Shown one piece after another: positions 50,468 to 60,163 of a stretch of DNA of 64,000 nucleotides. Each line of letters starts with the position of its first letter. Position 1 is the stretch's first letter. Location of the stretch: assembly GCA_017547885.1 (NCBI GenBank), contig JAFYOP010000004.1, forward strand, positions 445,312 through 509,311, given 5' to 3'. This DNA comes from Clostridia bacterium. GTDB taxonomy: Bacteria > Bacillota > Clostridia > Christensenellales > CAG-138. Under the pieces are notes generated by a model. The model did not search any database. It saw only the letters and a list, made by a program, of their open reading frames with translations, and was not told the DNA's origin. The position numbers were made by a program, and so were the translations under genes.

Positions 50468-51232
50468 TTATATACCCCTGAGACATGCCGATTCCGAACA
50501 TGTCAACTTATATTGTACATCATTAGTAAGGGCTTGTAAACGGCTGATAAGTGGCTGTAAAACCACTTTTTCCGTCTCATAATGTCCTGCCTCTACTATA
50601 CACAGGCCCATTGCGTCTGCCTGTATGGCAAGATGGTGTTTCATTTCTCCCGTAATGAAGGCATCTGCGCCTGCGGCCTTTGCGGCAAAAAGCTCATCTG
50701 CGGCGCTGCCGCCCACCAGTGCAATACGCTGTACCATGGCATTGTCGCTGCCGGTTATGCGTACTCTGGTGCTGAGCCTTCGCTCCACAGTGCGGGCAAA
50801 GTCGATAAAGGACATGGGAGAGGAGAACATACCTATGCGGCCCAGATTGTCAGGGGGCAGTTTTTCGATATTCTCAAGCTCCAGGGTTTCCGCAAGGCAG
50901 TCATTAACGCCGCCGTCTGCAGAGTCAAGGTTTGTATGGGCGGCAAAAAGGCCTATGCCATTGCGTATAAGCATATATGCTCCTGCCGTATCCGGGTCAT
51001 CCGGAGCAATGCGCTTTACTCCGCCGAAGAACACGGGATGATGGGTGAGCAGAATATCTGCGCCCCATTCAATTGCTTCCTTTGCGGTCTGTACGGAGCA
51101 GTCCAGAGCGACAAGCACTTTGGATATTTCATCTTTTTCCGTTCCTATGAGCAGGCCGGGGTTGTCCCAGGGATAGGCCAGCTCCTTTGGGGCTATGGTT
51201 TCCATTGCGGCGATAAAGTCAGCAAGCTTCAT
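50468..51232 (-). CDS. Nif3-like dinuclear metal-centre protein (DUF34)
   Basis: The 254-residue protein has the NIF3 signatures YPWDNPGLLIG near residue 20, DILLTHHPVFF near 60, AHTNLDSADGGVND near 97, and the C-terminal ITGEMKHH and EAGHYETE with His/Glu ligands. Family members bind two metals; a GTP cyclohydrolase I type 2 label is common but unproved. It overlaps the trmK stop by 4 bases (ATGA), as in many Firmicutes. Confidence 0.92.
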   Translation of the reverse strand: MKLADFIAAMETIAPKELAYPWDNPGLLIGTEKDEISKVLVALDCSVQTAKEAIEWGADILLTHHPVFFGGVKRIAPDDPDTAGAYMLIRNGIGLFAAHTNLDSADGGVNDCLAETLELENIEKLPPDNLGRIGMFSSPMSFIDFARTVERRLSTRVRITGSDNAMVQRIALVGGSAADELFAAKAAGADAFITGEMKHHLAIQADAMGLCIVEAGHYETEKVVLQPLISRLQALTNDVQYKLTCSESACLRGI

Positions 51233-51942
51233 TTTTTCATCTCCGTAGCTAAGTTTATAAGTGTATCTGCTCTTTTGATTATATCCAGCAGCGCATCGGG
51301 CGAGACGCCTTTATTCTTTGCCTGCTGCAGTCTTTTTACATGACCCTGCTTATACTGCTCCAGCAGCGGCAGCAGCAGCGGGTCATTTTTTTCAAACATC
51401 ATGTATCCAAGGGAATATTCGTCCCGGAGAAACCATGCCGGAACGGCGGCAGGCTCACCCGGAGTAACGGCGATTATCTGGTATATGCGTCCTGCGTCCA
51501 GCACCAGCCTTTCGTCGGTTATGCAAAAGCGATTTTCCCGCAGGAAGCGCCGCAATTCCTCCACGCCACGCATGGGCTGCATAACTATTGTGTTTGCGCT
51601 GTGGGCCACATCGGGTGCTGCCCCCAGTATCCTTGCAATAAGCTCCCCGCCCATGCCTGCGATTATCATGGCGTCTGCATCCCCTATGGAAAGGTGGCTT
51701 ATGCCATCGGATACAACAGTGCTCATTCGCTCCTGCAGGCCGCACTTATGTGCCAGCAGCCTTGCCTTTTCCAGAGATGGTTCGCTGATGTCGGATGCGG
51801 TGACATGCTGTGCGCGGCCCTGCTGAAGCAGAGCCACCGAGAGCCTGCCATGGTCGCAGCCTATATCTGCGGCGTGGTTTGCCGCTTGTATCATGTCCGC
51901 CGCGGCCTGCAGCCGGGGACGGAGCTGAACAAAATTCCTCAT
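51229..51942 (-). CDS. trmK: tRNA (adenine-22-N1) methyltransferase
   Basis: The Rossmann motif ADIGCDHGRLSVALL is near residue 25, followed by the family's GMGGELIARIL near 93 and QPMRGVEELRRFL. A helical C-terminal domain follows. TrmK methylates A22 of tRNA-Ser and related tRNAs. The ATG at 51942 has no Shine-Dalgarno; TTGCAT and TATAGT, 17 bases apart, end 6 bases before it, so the mRNA may be leaderless. An upstream in-frame TTG also lacks a ribosome site. Confidence 0.9.
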   Translation of the reverse strand: MRNFVQLRPRLQAAADMIQAANHAADIGCDHGRLSVALLQQGRAQHVTASDISEPSLEKARLLAHKCGLQERMSTVVSDGISHLSIGDADAMIIAGMGGELIARILGAAPDVAHSANTIVMQPMRGVEELRRFLRENRFCITDERLVLDAGRIYQIIAVTPGEPAAVPAWFLRDEYSLGYMMFEKNDPLLLPLLEQYKQGHVKRLQQAKNKGVSPDALLDIIKRADTLINLATEMKK

Positions 51943-52071
51943 ACTGATACTATATAATAAATACCCCGCTGATGCAAACTGCAATGACAAAAGGTCAGTT
52001 GTGTAATATAATATACTTATCTATAAGTATACACATCTCATTTCCCTGCAAAGGGGAACAGGAGGCAAAAT

Positions 52072-53802
52072 ATGATGACAAAATGGGCAGGACAGCTGGA
52101 CAAGGATAGCGTACTCATGGAGTATCCCCGTCCACAGCTGCGTCGCAACAGCTATATAAACCTAAACGGACTGTGGAACTATGCCATGGTTCGGGGCAAG
52201 GGCATACCAGATAAGCCGGACGGAGAGATTCTTGTGCCCTTTTCGCCGGAGTGCGCTCTTTCCGGTGTAATGCGCAGGGTAACCCCTGAGGATACCCTTT
52301 GGTACATGCGCAGCTTTATACTGCCTGAGGGTTTTAACATTGGCCGTGTGCTGCTGCACTTTGGCGCGGTGGATCAGATAGCTACGGTGTATCTCAACGG
52401 TATTGAGCTGTGTACCCATACCGGAGGATATACGCCTTTCTGCATAGACATAACCCGTGAGCTCAGGGAAGAAAACCAGCTCATCGTAAAAGTAAAGGAC
52501 CTTACGGATACATCACACCATACCCGCGGCAAGCAAAAGACCCGTAAGGGCGGCATATGGTATACCCCTCAGAGCGGCATATGGCAGACGGTATGGATGG
52601 AAAGCGTGCCCGAGGAGTATATTTCAGGGCTGCGTATAACCCCGCTGTACGATGAAGAGGCGGTAGAGATAACCGTATTCTCTCAGGCAGATCGTCCCTG
52701 TACCGCAAGGGTGGGCATGGTGGTTGCTCAGGGCAATACCAACATCCCCATGCGCATGAGCCTGCAGGGCTTTACCCCCTGGACCCCCGAGGAACCCTAT
52801 CTTTACGATTTTTCCGTGCTGATGGGAGAGGACAGGGTAGAGAGCTATTTCGGCATGCGAAAGTTTGAGATAAAGGAGGACGAGGCGGGGATAAAGCGCC
52901 TGTTCCTCAATAATAAGCCGTACTTCCACAACGGCGTGCTGGATCAGGGATATTGGCCGGACGGCCTGTATACACCTGCCTCCGATGAGGCCATGACAGC
53001 GGACATCAGCGCCATGAAGGAGCTGGGCTTCAATATGCTGCGCAAGCACATAAAAATAGAGCCCCTGCGCTGGTATTATCATTGCGACAGGCTGGGCATG
53101 CTGGTGTGGCAGGATATGGTAAACGGCGGAGGCAAGTATGACAGCCTTACCGTTGTAGCCCCACTGTTTACCGGGGCAAAGATAAAAGACGACAGATATT
53201 CCCGCTTCAGCCGAGCTGATGAGGATGGCAGAGAGCAGTTTAAAAAAGAACTGGATGAAATGATAACTCACCTGTACAATTGCGTATCCATTGCCGTATG
53301 GGTGCCTTTCAATGAAGGCTGGGGCCAGTTTGATGCGGCGGAAATTGCTGAACGTGTAAAGGCCATGGATCCAACAAGGCTTATAGACCACGCCAGCGGA
53401 TGGCACGATCAGGGGGCGGGAGATATATACAGCCGCCATGTGTATTTCAGACCTTATCGCTTTAAGGCTGATGATAAGGGCAGAGCAGCGGCCCTTACGG
53501 AGTGCGGAGGCTACAGCCTGCGCCTTGAGGGCAATGGCGAGGCGGCAAAGGAATTCGGCTACAAAAAGCTTAAAAGCCGTGAAGAACTTATGGCCGCGTA
53601 CCGAAAGCTGTACGAGCAGGAGATAATTCCCGCCATCCCCAAAGGGCTGTCCGCCGTGGTATATACCCAGCTCAGCGACGTGGAGGGGGAGACAAACGGC
53701 ATTTTCACCTATGATCGCGATATATTGAAGGTGGATGCAGATGCTGTACGGGAGATAAACAGCAGGCTGAACTACGCTCCTCAGGGAGAAAGCGAAAGCT
53801 GA
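52072..53802 (+). CDS. glycoside hydrolase family 2
   Basis: The 576-residue protein has a GH2 sugar-binding jelly-roll domain (residues 1-185), an immunoglobulin-like domain to about 265, and a TIM barrel. The acid/base Glu is at about residue 415 in PFNEGWGQ and the nucleophile Glu at about 477 in LTECGGY. There is no signal peptide, so it acts on imported oligosaccharides. Substrate (beta-galactoside, mannoside or glucuronide) cannot be told. ATG follows AGGAGGC. Its last 22 bases overlap the end of spoIIP on the other strand. Confidence 0.9.
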   Translation: MMTKWAGQLDKDSVLMEYPRPQLRRNSYINLNGLWNYAMVRGKGIPDKPDGEILVPFSPECALSGVMRRVTPEDTLWYMRSFILPEGFNIGRVLLHFGAVDQIATVYLNGIELCTHTGGYTPFCIDITRELREENQLIVKVKDLTDTSHHTRGKQKTRKGGIWYTPQSGIWQTVWMESVPEEYISGLRITPLYDEEAVEITVFSQADRPCTARVGMVVAQGNTNIPMRMSLQGFTPWTPEEPYLYDFSVLMGEDRVESYFGMRKFEIKEDEAGIKRLFLNNKPYFHNGVLDQGYWPDGLYTPASDEAMTADISAMKELGFNMLRKHIKIEPLRWYYHCDRLGMLVWQDMVNGGGKYDSLTVVAPLFTGAKIKDDRYSRFSRADEDGREQFKKELDEMITHLYNCVSIAVWVPFNEGWGQFDAAEIAERVKAMDPTRLIDHASGWHDQGAGDIYSRHVYFRPYRFKADDKGRAAALTECGGYSLRLEGNGEAAKEFGYKKLKSREELMAAYRKLYEQEIIPAIPKGLSAVVYTQLSDVEGETNGIFTYDRDILKVDADAVREINSRLNYAPQGESES

Positions 53803-54725
53803 CCTGAAGTAAGTCCGCCGCAGTTGGCGATGGCTTCTGCCAGAAAGTCCACGCTGTTCAGCGCCTGCTCAAGTGTGTTGGCGTTGTGGCCCACCTCCAC
53901 CAGCAGGCACTGATCGGATATGTGCTGATTGTATCGCCCGGTCTTTACCCGTATCTCGCGGACAAGGCCCTCGTCAATGCCTGCAACATATTCCGTTATG
54001 CGCTTTGCAAGGGCATAGTTGGCCTCAAAGTCCGGCATTTCAGAATATCCTGTGCCGGTGGCGCCTTTGCCTGTGCCCACCACAAACATAATTCGTGCGT
54101 ATTCTTTGCCGTCTATGGTAACATAGTCGGCAATTTCTTTTGGGTTATTTCCATAGGCATCCCGGTGAACGTCGATGAACATGGTAAGAGATGGATACTT
54201 TTCTTTATATTTTTCCATGGTTACCACAGAGCGGGAGTATGCTGTGGCGAGCTTTGGGGGCTCGTGGTTGGTGGTGTCGTGCAGTACGGCAATGCCGTAG
54301 CTTCTAAGCTCTTCCGCAAGCTTTTCACCTACGGCTATCATGTTCTTGTCGTTTTCATTGGTGCGCCACTTGCTGCTGTCTTCATATGTGCTGTCCTTGG
54401 TTTTGAAGTAGGCTTCGGTGGCGTGGGTGTGGTATATGAGTATCTTGGGCTCGCTGCCCCCAAGGTCTATGTCCGGTGCGCCGGGTATAAGCTCTATGCT
54501 TATGCCGGGCGGCAGAGGGTCAGGCTGGGCTGTGGGTTCAGGCGCGGCATCCTGCATTGGCACAGCCTGCAAAAAGGGAAACTCCATGCATAGCAGAAGA
54601 TGCCCAAGGTCACAGTTTCCACCATAATAAGCACCTATCCGTAAAACGTAGAAAAAGGAGCACAGTATAAACAATATAAGCGATGTAATGGATATCCCAT
54701 ATGTTTTGCGGCGTTTCTTCTGCAT
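53781..54725 (-). CDS. spoIIP: stage II sporulation protein P
   Basis: One N-terminal membrane helix (residues 10-32) and an extracellular amidase/endopeptidase domain with ILIYHTHATEAY near residue 95, FIDVHRDAYG near 185 and LVEVGHNANT near 275, which hold the zinc ligands. SpoIIP with SpoIID and SpoIIM thins septal peptidoglycan during engulfment. It lies downstream of gpr, the usual gpr-spoIIP pair. The Shine-Dalgarno GGGAGGG lies inside a hairpin. Its tail overlaps the GH2 gene. Confidence 0.94.
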   Translation of the reverse strand: MQKKRRKTYGISITSLILFILCSFFYVLRIGAYYGGNCDLGHLLLCMEFPFLQAVPMQDAAPEPTAQPDPLPPGISIELIPGAPDIDLGGSEPKILIYHTHATEAYFKTKDSTYEDSSKWRTNENDKNMIAVGEKLAEELRSYGIAVLHDTTNHEPPKLATAYSRSVVTMEKYKEKYPSLTMFIDVHRDAYGNNPKEIADYVTIDGKEYARIMFVVGTGKGATGTGYSEMPDFEANYALAKRITEYVAGIDEGLVREIRVKTGRYNQHISDQCLLVEVGHNANTLEQALNSVDFLAEAIANCGGLTSGQLSLSP

Positions 54726-54734
54726 AGCGTGACA

Positions 54735-54765
54735 AGCCCTCCCATACATGGTATGAGGGAGGGCT
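54735..54765 (-). other. hairpin in the gpr-spoIIP gap covering the spoIIP ribosome site
   Basis: AGCCCTCCCATAC pairs with GTATGAGGGAGGGCT across a 3-base loop with a small bulge. On the minus strand no T run follows, so it is not a clear terminator, and its 3' arm contains the GGGAGGG in front of spoIIP. Confidence 0.6.
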
Positions 54766-54775
54766 TTGGGGTATG

Positions 54776-55699
54776 CTATGCGATCAGCATGCGTACATCC
54801 TCGTAATCTGTCTTAAACAGGGCAAGGTTAATGGCGTCCGCTATGACCCGTGACATATCCTCTGCAATGGCATCGATATCCTTTGGGGTCACAACCAGTG
54901 GCCCCAGGCTTTCGCTTATCACCTGGGCGGCAAGGTCTCTGAGCTTTTCTTCGTCTCCGTGGAGCCCTGTCTTATCCGCGATAAGAGAGATGACCTCCTG
55001 AGAAATGGTGGCGGCGTGAACCACCATAGGAACCCCTATGGCGATAACGGGCACGCCGAAGGCCTGGCTGTTAAGGCCCTTGCGGGTGTTGCCCACGCCG
55101 CTGCCGGGGCTTATGCCTGTATCCGTCAGCTGTATGGTGGTGCTGATGCGGGCGGCGCGGCGGGAAGCAAGTGCGTCTATGGCTATGATCAGGTCGGGCT
55201 TTATGTGTTCAGTCACTCCGCGGACTATCTCCATGGTTTCTACACCTGTTACCCCAAGCACGCCGGGAGCTACAGAACAGACGGAGCGCACAGGGCGAGG
55301 CAGTGCCTCCGGCATGTATTCGTTGATATGGCGGGTAACGTATATCCTTTCCGCAACGCGGGGGCCAAGGGAATCCGGCGTGATGGCCCTGTTGCCCAGG
55401 CCAACCACAAGCACCGTGGCCCTGTCGGGAAGGCTGCCTGCCATGTGGGCTATTTCTTCCGCCAGCGCCTTGCTTACCTCCTCAAACAGGGGCAGAGGCC
55501 TGCTTGCAAGGGCGGGAGCGTCCAGCGTAACGTACAGCCCCATGGGCTTTTCCAGTTTTCTTGCTGCTTCGTCGGTTTCTATTTTTATGCGGGATACAGC
55601 GTATCCTTCGGTTTCTTCGGTTTGCTCGGTTACTCCCTTTATATCCGGATTAAGCTCGCGGGACTCCATGGCAAGGTCTGTGTATATGCTGTTTGCCAT
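54776..55699 (-). CDS. gpr: GPR germination protease
   Basis: The 307-residue protein has the short N-terminal pro-piece ending in YTDLAMESREL, and core motifs VVGLGNRAITPDSLGP near residue 95, SVAPGVLGVTGVET and IAIDALASRR near 175, and TGISPGSGVGN. GPR degrades small acid-soluble spore proteins when spores germinate and is made as a zymogen in the forespore. The ATG at 55699 follows AAAGGAGG. spoIIP lies downstream in the same direction. Confidence 0.95.
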   Translation of the reverse strand: MANSIYTDLAMESRELNPDIKGVTEQTEETEGYAVSRIKIETDEAARKLEKPMGLYVTLDAPALASRPLPLFEEVSKALAEEIAHMAGSLPDRATVLVVGLGNRAITPDSLGPRVAERIYVTRHINEYMPEALPRPVRSVCSVAPGVLGVTGVETMEIVRGVTEHIKPDLIIAIDALASRRAARISTTIQLTDTGISPGSGVGNTRKGLNSQAFGVPVIAIGVPMVVHAATISQEVISLIADKTGLHGDEEKLRDLAAQVISESLGPLVVTPKDIDAIAEDMSRVIADAINLALFKTDYEDVRMLIA

Positions 55700-55860
55700 T
55701 TGTTTTCCTCCTTTAGAATAATATACTTGTATTATGGCGTAAAAGCGGATACAATATTTTGCGGAAAATGAGCGGAACAGAAAAATAAAAGCTTGCATTG
55801 GACAAGTTCATGTGATATAATGCATTCTGTTCGAGTAAAAAACACAGGGGGTGAATTGTT

Positions 55861-56121
55861 TTGGCTAACCATAAGTCCGCTTTGAAGCGCGTAGGCGTCA
55901 GCGAGAAGAAGAATCTTCGCAACCGTATGATCACTTCTCAGGTTAAGACTGCCGTTAAGAGCTTTGATAAGGCTCTGGCTTCCGATGACAAGGCCGCTAT
56001 CGATAGCGCCTATGTTAACGCTGTAAGCACCGTCGATAAGGCTGCCGGTAAGGGCGTTATCCATAAGAACGCTGCTGATCGCAAAAAGGCTCAGTTGGCA
56101 ATAAAGCTGGCGGCAAAATAA
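55861..56121 (+). CDS. rpsT: ribosomal protein S20
   Basis: The 86-residue basic helical protein (ANHKSALKRVGVSEKKNLRNR at the start) matches bS20. The start is TTG at 55861 after GGGGGTGA, giving the conserved ANHKSA N-terminus. It has its own terminator. S20 binds 16S rRNA early in small-subunit assembly. Confidence 0.96.
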   Translation: MANHKSALKRVGVSEKKNLRNRMITSQVKTAVKSFDKALASDDKAAIDSAYVNAVSTVDKAAGKGVIHKNAADRKKAQLAIKLAAK

Positions 56122-56159
56122 AGCCAAAAGAATTGCCCGTTTAATAGACGCGTTAAAGG

Positions 56160-56184
56160 CCAACCCTTAGGTTGGTTTTTTTCG
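56160..56184 (+). terminator. intrinsic terminator
   Basis: CCAACC and GGTTGG pair around CTTA, followed by seven T. Confidence 0.85.
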
Positions 56185-56208
56185 TGCGAAAGAGAGGAAT
56201 TAGTCTTT

Positions 56209-57111
56209 ATGAAAAACAAAGGCGTTTTTTATGCGCTTGGTGCAGGCATAAGCTGGGGCGTAAGCCTTGGCATATTTGCGCGGTATATGACCGCATTTGG
56301 CTTTACCGCCATGCAGATATCCGCCGTGCGCACCACCATCAGCGCAATAACCTTTATCCTCCTTGCCCTGTTTACCGACAGGGGGGCGTTCAAGCTCAAT
56401 ATCAAGGACAGCTGGATATTCCTTTGCTCCGGCTTTATCAGCGTAACGCTGTTTTGCTGGTGCTATTTTACCGCCACACAGAACTGCTCTCTGGCGGTTG
56501 CGGGCATATTGCAGTACACCGCCCCAATATGGGTGGTGGTACTGTCGGCTATAGTATTTAAAGAGCGTATTACCAAGGTAAAGGGCTGGGCCATGATAGT
56601 TGCCATAGGCGGAAGCGTTCTGGTCAGCGGCATAACCGAGGGCATCGGCAATGTTTCGGCATATGGCCTCATTGCAGGCGTGCTGTCCGGTATTGTGTAT
56701 GGCCTGTATACCATATTTACCCGCTTTGCGGTGCCCAAGTATCGCGCCATGACCATAAACGTATACACCTTTATCGTGGCTTCTGTATCCTCACTGCTGA
56801 TGGCAGGGCCTGTAAAGACTGTAAAGGCCGTATGTACTCCCGAGGTACTGCCTGTGGCGGTAATCGGCGGCATAATGTGCGCAGCCGTGCCCTATTACCT
56901 TTATAATAAAGGCATGGAAACACTGGATAACGGCAAGGCCAGCATACTGGCTACCATAGAGCCCGTGCTTGCGGTAATGGTATCCGTATTCATATTTAAG
57001 GAGCCCCTCAGCCTTGCGGCATTCATCGGTATCGTAATGATACTGGGTGCAGTGCTTACAATTGCCTTGTATAAGGAAAAGCCCGCTGCTGTGGAGAATC
57101 AAATACAGTAA
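56209..57111 (+). CDS. EamA/DMT-superfamily transporter
   Basis: Ten membrane helices in two EamA repeats over 300 residues: ALGAGISWGVSLGIFARYM at the start, then GILQYTAPIWVVVLSAI near residue 98 and LATIEPVLAVMVSVFIFKEPL near 250, the two signature helix-5 regions. It probably exports a metabolite or amino acid. ATG follows GAGAGGAAT with long spacing. Confidence 0.9.
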   Translation: MKNKGVFYALGAGISWGVSLGIFARYMTAFGFTAMQISAVRTTISAITFILLALFTDRGAFKLNIKDSWIFLCSGFISVTLFCWCYFTATQNCSLAVAGILQYTAPIWVVVLSAIVFKERITKVKGWAMIVAIGGSVLVSGITEGIGNVSAYGLIAGVLSGIVYGLYTIFTRFAVPKYRAMTINVYTFIVASVSSLLMAGPVKTVKAVCTPEVLPVAVIGGIMCAAVPYYLYNKGMETLDNGKASILATIEPVLAVMVSVFIFKEPLSLAAFIGIVMILGAVLTIALYKEKPAAVENQIQ

Positions 57112-57118
57112 ACACAGA

Positions 57119-57140
57119 GCCCGAAGCAATTCGGGCTTTT
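57119..57140 (+). terminator. intrinsic terminator
   Basis: GCCCGAA and TTCGGGC pair around GCAA, followed by TTTTAA. Confidence 0.82.
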
Positions 57141-57260
57141 AATTTAGACTTTTTTGTGAAATAAAAGTAAAAAGCGAAAATGTTTAAAGGAATTTGCCCT
57201 TTTGCGCAGAAAAAAACAAAGTAGGGAATTTTTTTAAGCCCTGTAAGGAGGCTTTTATTT

Positions 57261-58283
57261 ATGATAGACAGCAAATCATTCAGACAGTACGTTGAAGAGA
57301 GCGAGCGCTCCGTGCTCTCACCCTATGCTGCTTTTTCTGCGGATACCAAGGGCCGTGAGCGTCCCCTTACTCCTTGCCCCGTGCGTACCGAATATATTCG
57401 CGACAGGGATAAAATAATACACTGCAAGTCTTTCCGCAGGCTCAAGCATAAGACCCAGGTATTTCTGTCTCCCATAGGCGACCATTACCGCACCCGCCTT
57501 ACACATACCCTTGAGGTGAGCCAGATAGCCCGTACCATATCCCGTGGGCTGAGGCTCAATGAAGACCTTACCGAGGCCATAGCGCTGGGCCATGACCTTG
57601 GGCATACCCCCTTTGGCCATGCGGGCGAGGCTGTGCTGGATGAGCTGCTTCGTGACGAGGGCGGCTTTGAGCATAACGAGCAGAGCATCCGCGTGGTGGA
57701 AAAGCTGGAAAACGACGGCAAGGGGCTGAATCTTACACTGGAGGTACGGGACGGCATACGTCACCATAAAAAGAGCGGCACCCCTATGACCCTTGAGGGA
57801 TATGTTGTAAGCTATGCGGACCGCATTGCCTACATAAATCACGACATTGACGACGCTATCCGTGCGGGGATACTTTCCTCTGAAGATTTGCCCAAAAGCT
57901 GCCTCGATCGGCTGGGGCACAGCCACGGCGAGCGCATAAATACCCTGATACTTGACCTTCTGGAGCACAGCTTTATGCAGCCCCGCATCACCATGAGCGA
58001 GGATGTGCTGGAGCAGTTTAACGTGCTTAGGGACTTCATGTTTGAAAACGTGTATCTCAACGGCAAAGCAAAGGGTGAGGAAGATAAGGGCAAACACCTT
58101 GTGGAGCAGCTTTTCGGCTACTATCTCAACCACGTGGAGCTGCTGCCTCCGGAGTTCCTTATGAACCTTGAGGCGGACGGGGCAAAGCGTGTTGTGGCGG
58201 ATTATATCGCCTGCATGACGGATACCTATGCCATATCCGTCTTTGAAAAGCTTTTTGTGCCCCGTGAGTGGAGCAGCTTATAA
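57261..58283 (+). CDS. dgt: dGTPase-like HD-domain triphosphohydrolase
   Basis: The 340-residue protein has the HD-domain ligands in order: HTLEVSQIAR near residue 75, ALGHDLGHTPFGHAGE near 111, and YADRIAYINHDIDDA near 187. KSFRRLKHKTQVF near 54 is a dNTPase signature. It removes triphosphate from dNTPs and so adjusts the dNTP pool. ATG follows AAGGAGG. It stands directly before dnaG and rpoD, the usual clostridial macromolecular-synthesis cluster. Confidence 0.93.
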   Translation: MIDSKSFRQYVEESERSVLSPYAAFSADTKGRERPLTPCPVRTEYIRDRDKIIHCKSFRRLKHKTQVFLSPIGDHYRTRLTHTLEVSQIARTISRGLRLNEDLTEAIALGHDLGHTPFGHAGEAVLDELLRDEGGFEHNEQSIRVVEKLENDGKGLNLTLEVRDGIRHHKKSGTPMTLEGYVVSYADRIAYINHDIDDAIRAGILSSEDLPKSCLDRLGHSHGERINTLILDLLEHSFMQPRITMSEDVLEQFNVLRDFMFENVYLNGKAKGEEDKGKHLVEQLFGYYLNHVELLPPEFLMNLEADGAKRVVADYIACMTDTYAISVFEKLFVPREWSSL

Positions 58284-58359
58284 ATTAAAAAAATTAAAGG
58301 AATTTTGCAATTTATATCGAATAAGATAAATTGTGCGCAAAAACAGAAAGGGGGAGGCC

Positions 58360-60120
58360 ATGGCAAGATTTCCGGATCATTGGATGAGCGAGCTGCTGAG
58401 CAAGAGCGACATTGCCGCCATCGCCTCAGAGTATACCCTTCTAAAGCCTAAGGGAAAGAGGCTGTGGGGCTGCTGCCCTTTTCACAGCGAAAAAACCCCG
58501 TCCTTTTCCGTAACGCCTGATTCTCAGATGTATTACTGCTTTGGCTGCCATGCAGGCGGCGGCGTAGTGCAGTTTGTGATGGAAATGGAAAAGCTCAGCT
58601 ATATCGACGCCATAAAATACCTTGCCCAGCGGGTGGGAATGGAGCTGCCCGAAGAGGTGGATGACGATAAGCTCCGCAAGGAACGGGCGGTAAAGGAACG
58701 GCTGTATGCCGCATGCAAGGCCGCCGCAATGTTTTATCACGAAAAGCTAATGTCTCCCGAGGGGAAAACTGCCCAGCAATACCTTGCAAAGCGGGGCATA
58801 GACGGCGCCATCGCCACCAAGTTCGGCCTTGGCTACGCTCCGCCGGGATGGGACAACCTGCTGAAGCACCTGACAGCACAGGGGTTCAGCAAAAAGGAAC
58901 TTATCTCCGCAGGCCTTGCGGTGCAGGGCCAAAAGGAAGGCGGATGCTATGATGCCTACCGGGACAGGGTTATTTTCCCCATAATCAATACCTACAAGCG
59001 TGTGCTGGGCTTTGGCGCCCGTACCATGGGAGAGGATACTCCCAAGTATCTTAACACCGGCGACACTCCCATATTCAATAAGCGCAATAACCTTTACGCC
59101 ATAAACCTGCAAAAGGGCGAGCACAACGCTGACCTTATAATGGTAGAGGGCTATATGGACGTTATCAGCCTCTATAAGGCCGGCGTAAAGAATGCCGTAG
59201 CAAGCCTTGGTACCGCCCTTACACAGCAGCAGGCGCGGCTTATAAAGCGCTTTGTGCCAAGGGTATACATAAGCTACGATGGCGATTCCGCCGGTCAGAA
59301 CGCCACCCTCAGAGGGCTTGATATTCTGGCCAAAGAGGGCCTCGAGGTAAGGGTGATAGTCATACCCAACGGCATGGACCCTGATGACTACGCCAGAAAG
59401 TTCGGCGGGGAGGAATATCTTTCCCTGAAGGACAAGGCTATGACCCTTAACGCCTTCAAACTGGACAGCCTTATGAACGGGCTGGATCTGAATACGGCGG
59501 ACGGTCGTGAGGAATACGCCAAAAAGGCCTGTGCGCTGCTTTCAGAGCTGCAGCCTGTGGAGCAGGAACGCTATATACCCACCGTCTCCCGGCGGACAGG
59601 CCTCAGCGCGGAGACCATACAGCGCCAGTGCGGCGTTACCCCCCGTGTGGAAGGGAATATCATTGGCAATAATCGGAATACTAAGCAGAAATCAAGGGAA
59701 ATATCCCAAGGACCCAACAAGGCGGAGATATCCCTGCTCAGCTGCATGATAAATTCCTCCGATGCGCTGCTGTATGCCATGGATAAAATGGCAGAATACG
59801 GCATTGAGTTTTCCTCAGAGGGGCTGGATGAGTTTGCGGCGGAATTGCTTGCTGTCAATGCTGTAGGTGAAAAGCCAAATATCCCTGTAATGCTGTCCGC
59901 ATTGCCCGCAGAAGCGGCAGAGGCAATAGGTGCGGCGCTGAGCGCTGATGAGCAGATGATAGACCCGGCAGCTACCGCTGAGGACTGCATAAACGCCATG
60001 GCAAGGGCACAGCTGGACAGGAAAATAACCGAGCTTGCAGCCCAAATGGAGCAGGATGGCAGCAGCGAGGTCAGAAGTGAATATATGAGGCTGGTAAGGG
60101 CTCGAGCCTCATTAAAATAA
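58360..60120 (+). CDS. dnaG: DNA primase
   Basis: The zinc-binding domain CCPFHSEKTPSF...YYCFGCHAGG lies near residues 37-65, the catalytic core with FGARTMGE near 218, and the TOPRIM motifs MVEGYMDVISL near 263 and YDGDSAGQNA near 310. The C-terminal helicase-binding region (from about 450) is less conserved. It makes RNA primers for replication. ATG at 58360 follows GGGGGAGG. 586 residues, normal length; rpoD follows 43 bases on. Confidence 0.96.
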   Translation: MARFPDHWMSELLSKSDIAAIASEYTLLKPKGKRLWGCCPFHSEKTPSFSVTPDSQMYYCFGCHAGGGVVQFVMEMEKLSYIDAIKYLAQRVGMELPEEVDDDKLRKERAVKERLYAACKAAAMFYHEKLMSPEGKTAQQYLAKRGIDGAIATKFGLGYAPPGWDNLLKHLTAQGFSKKELISAGLAVQGQKEGGCYDAYRDRVIFPIINTYKRVLGFGARTMGEDTPKYLNTGDTPIFNKRNNLYAINLQKGEHNADLIMVEGYMDVISLYKAGVKNAVASLGTALTQQQARLIKRFVPRVYISYDGDSAGQNATLRGLDILAKEGLEVRVIVIPNGMDPDDYARKFGGEEYLSLKDKAMTLNAFKLDSLMNGLDLNTADGREEYAKKACALLSELQPVEQERYIPTVSRRTGLSAETIQRQCGVTPRVEGNIIGNNRNTKQKSREISQGPNKAEISLLSCMINSSDALLYAMDKMAEYGIEFSSEGLDEFAAELLAVNAVGEKPNIPVMLSALPAEAAEAIGAALSADEQMIDPAATAEDCINAMARAQLDRKITELAAQMEQDGSSEVRSEYMRLVRARASLK

Positions 60121-60163
60121 ACCTAACGACACTTAAATAATACATCAAAAGGAGAAACTGGTT

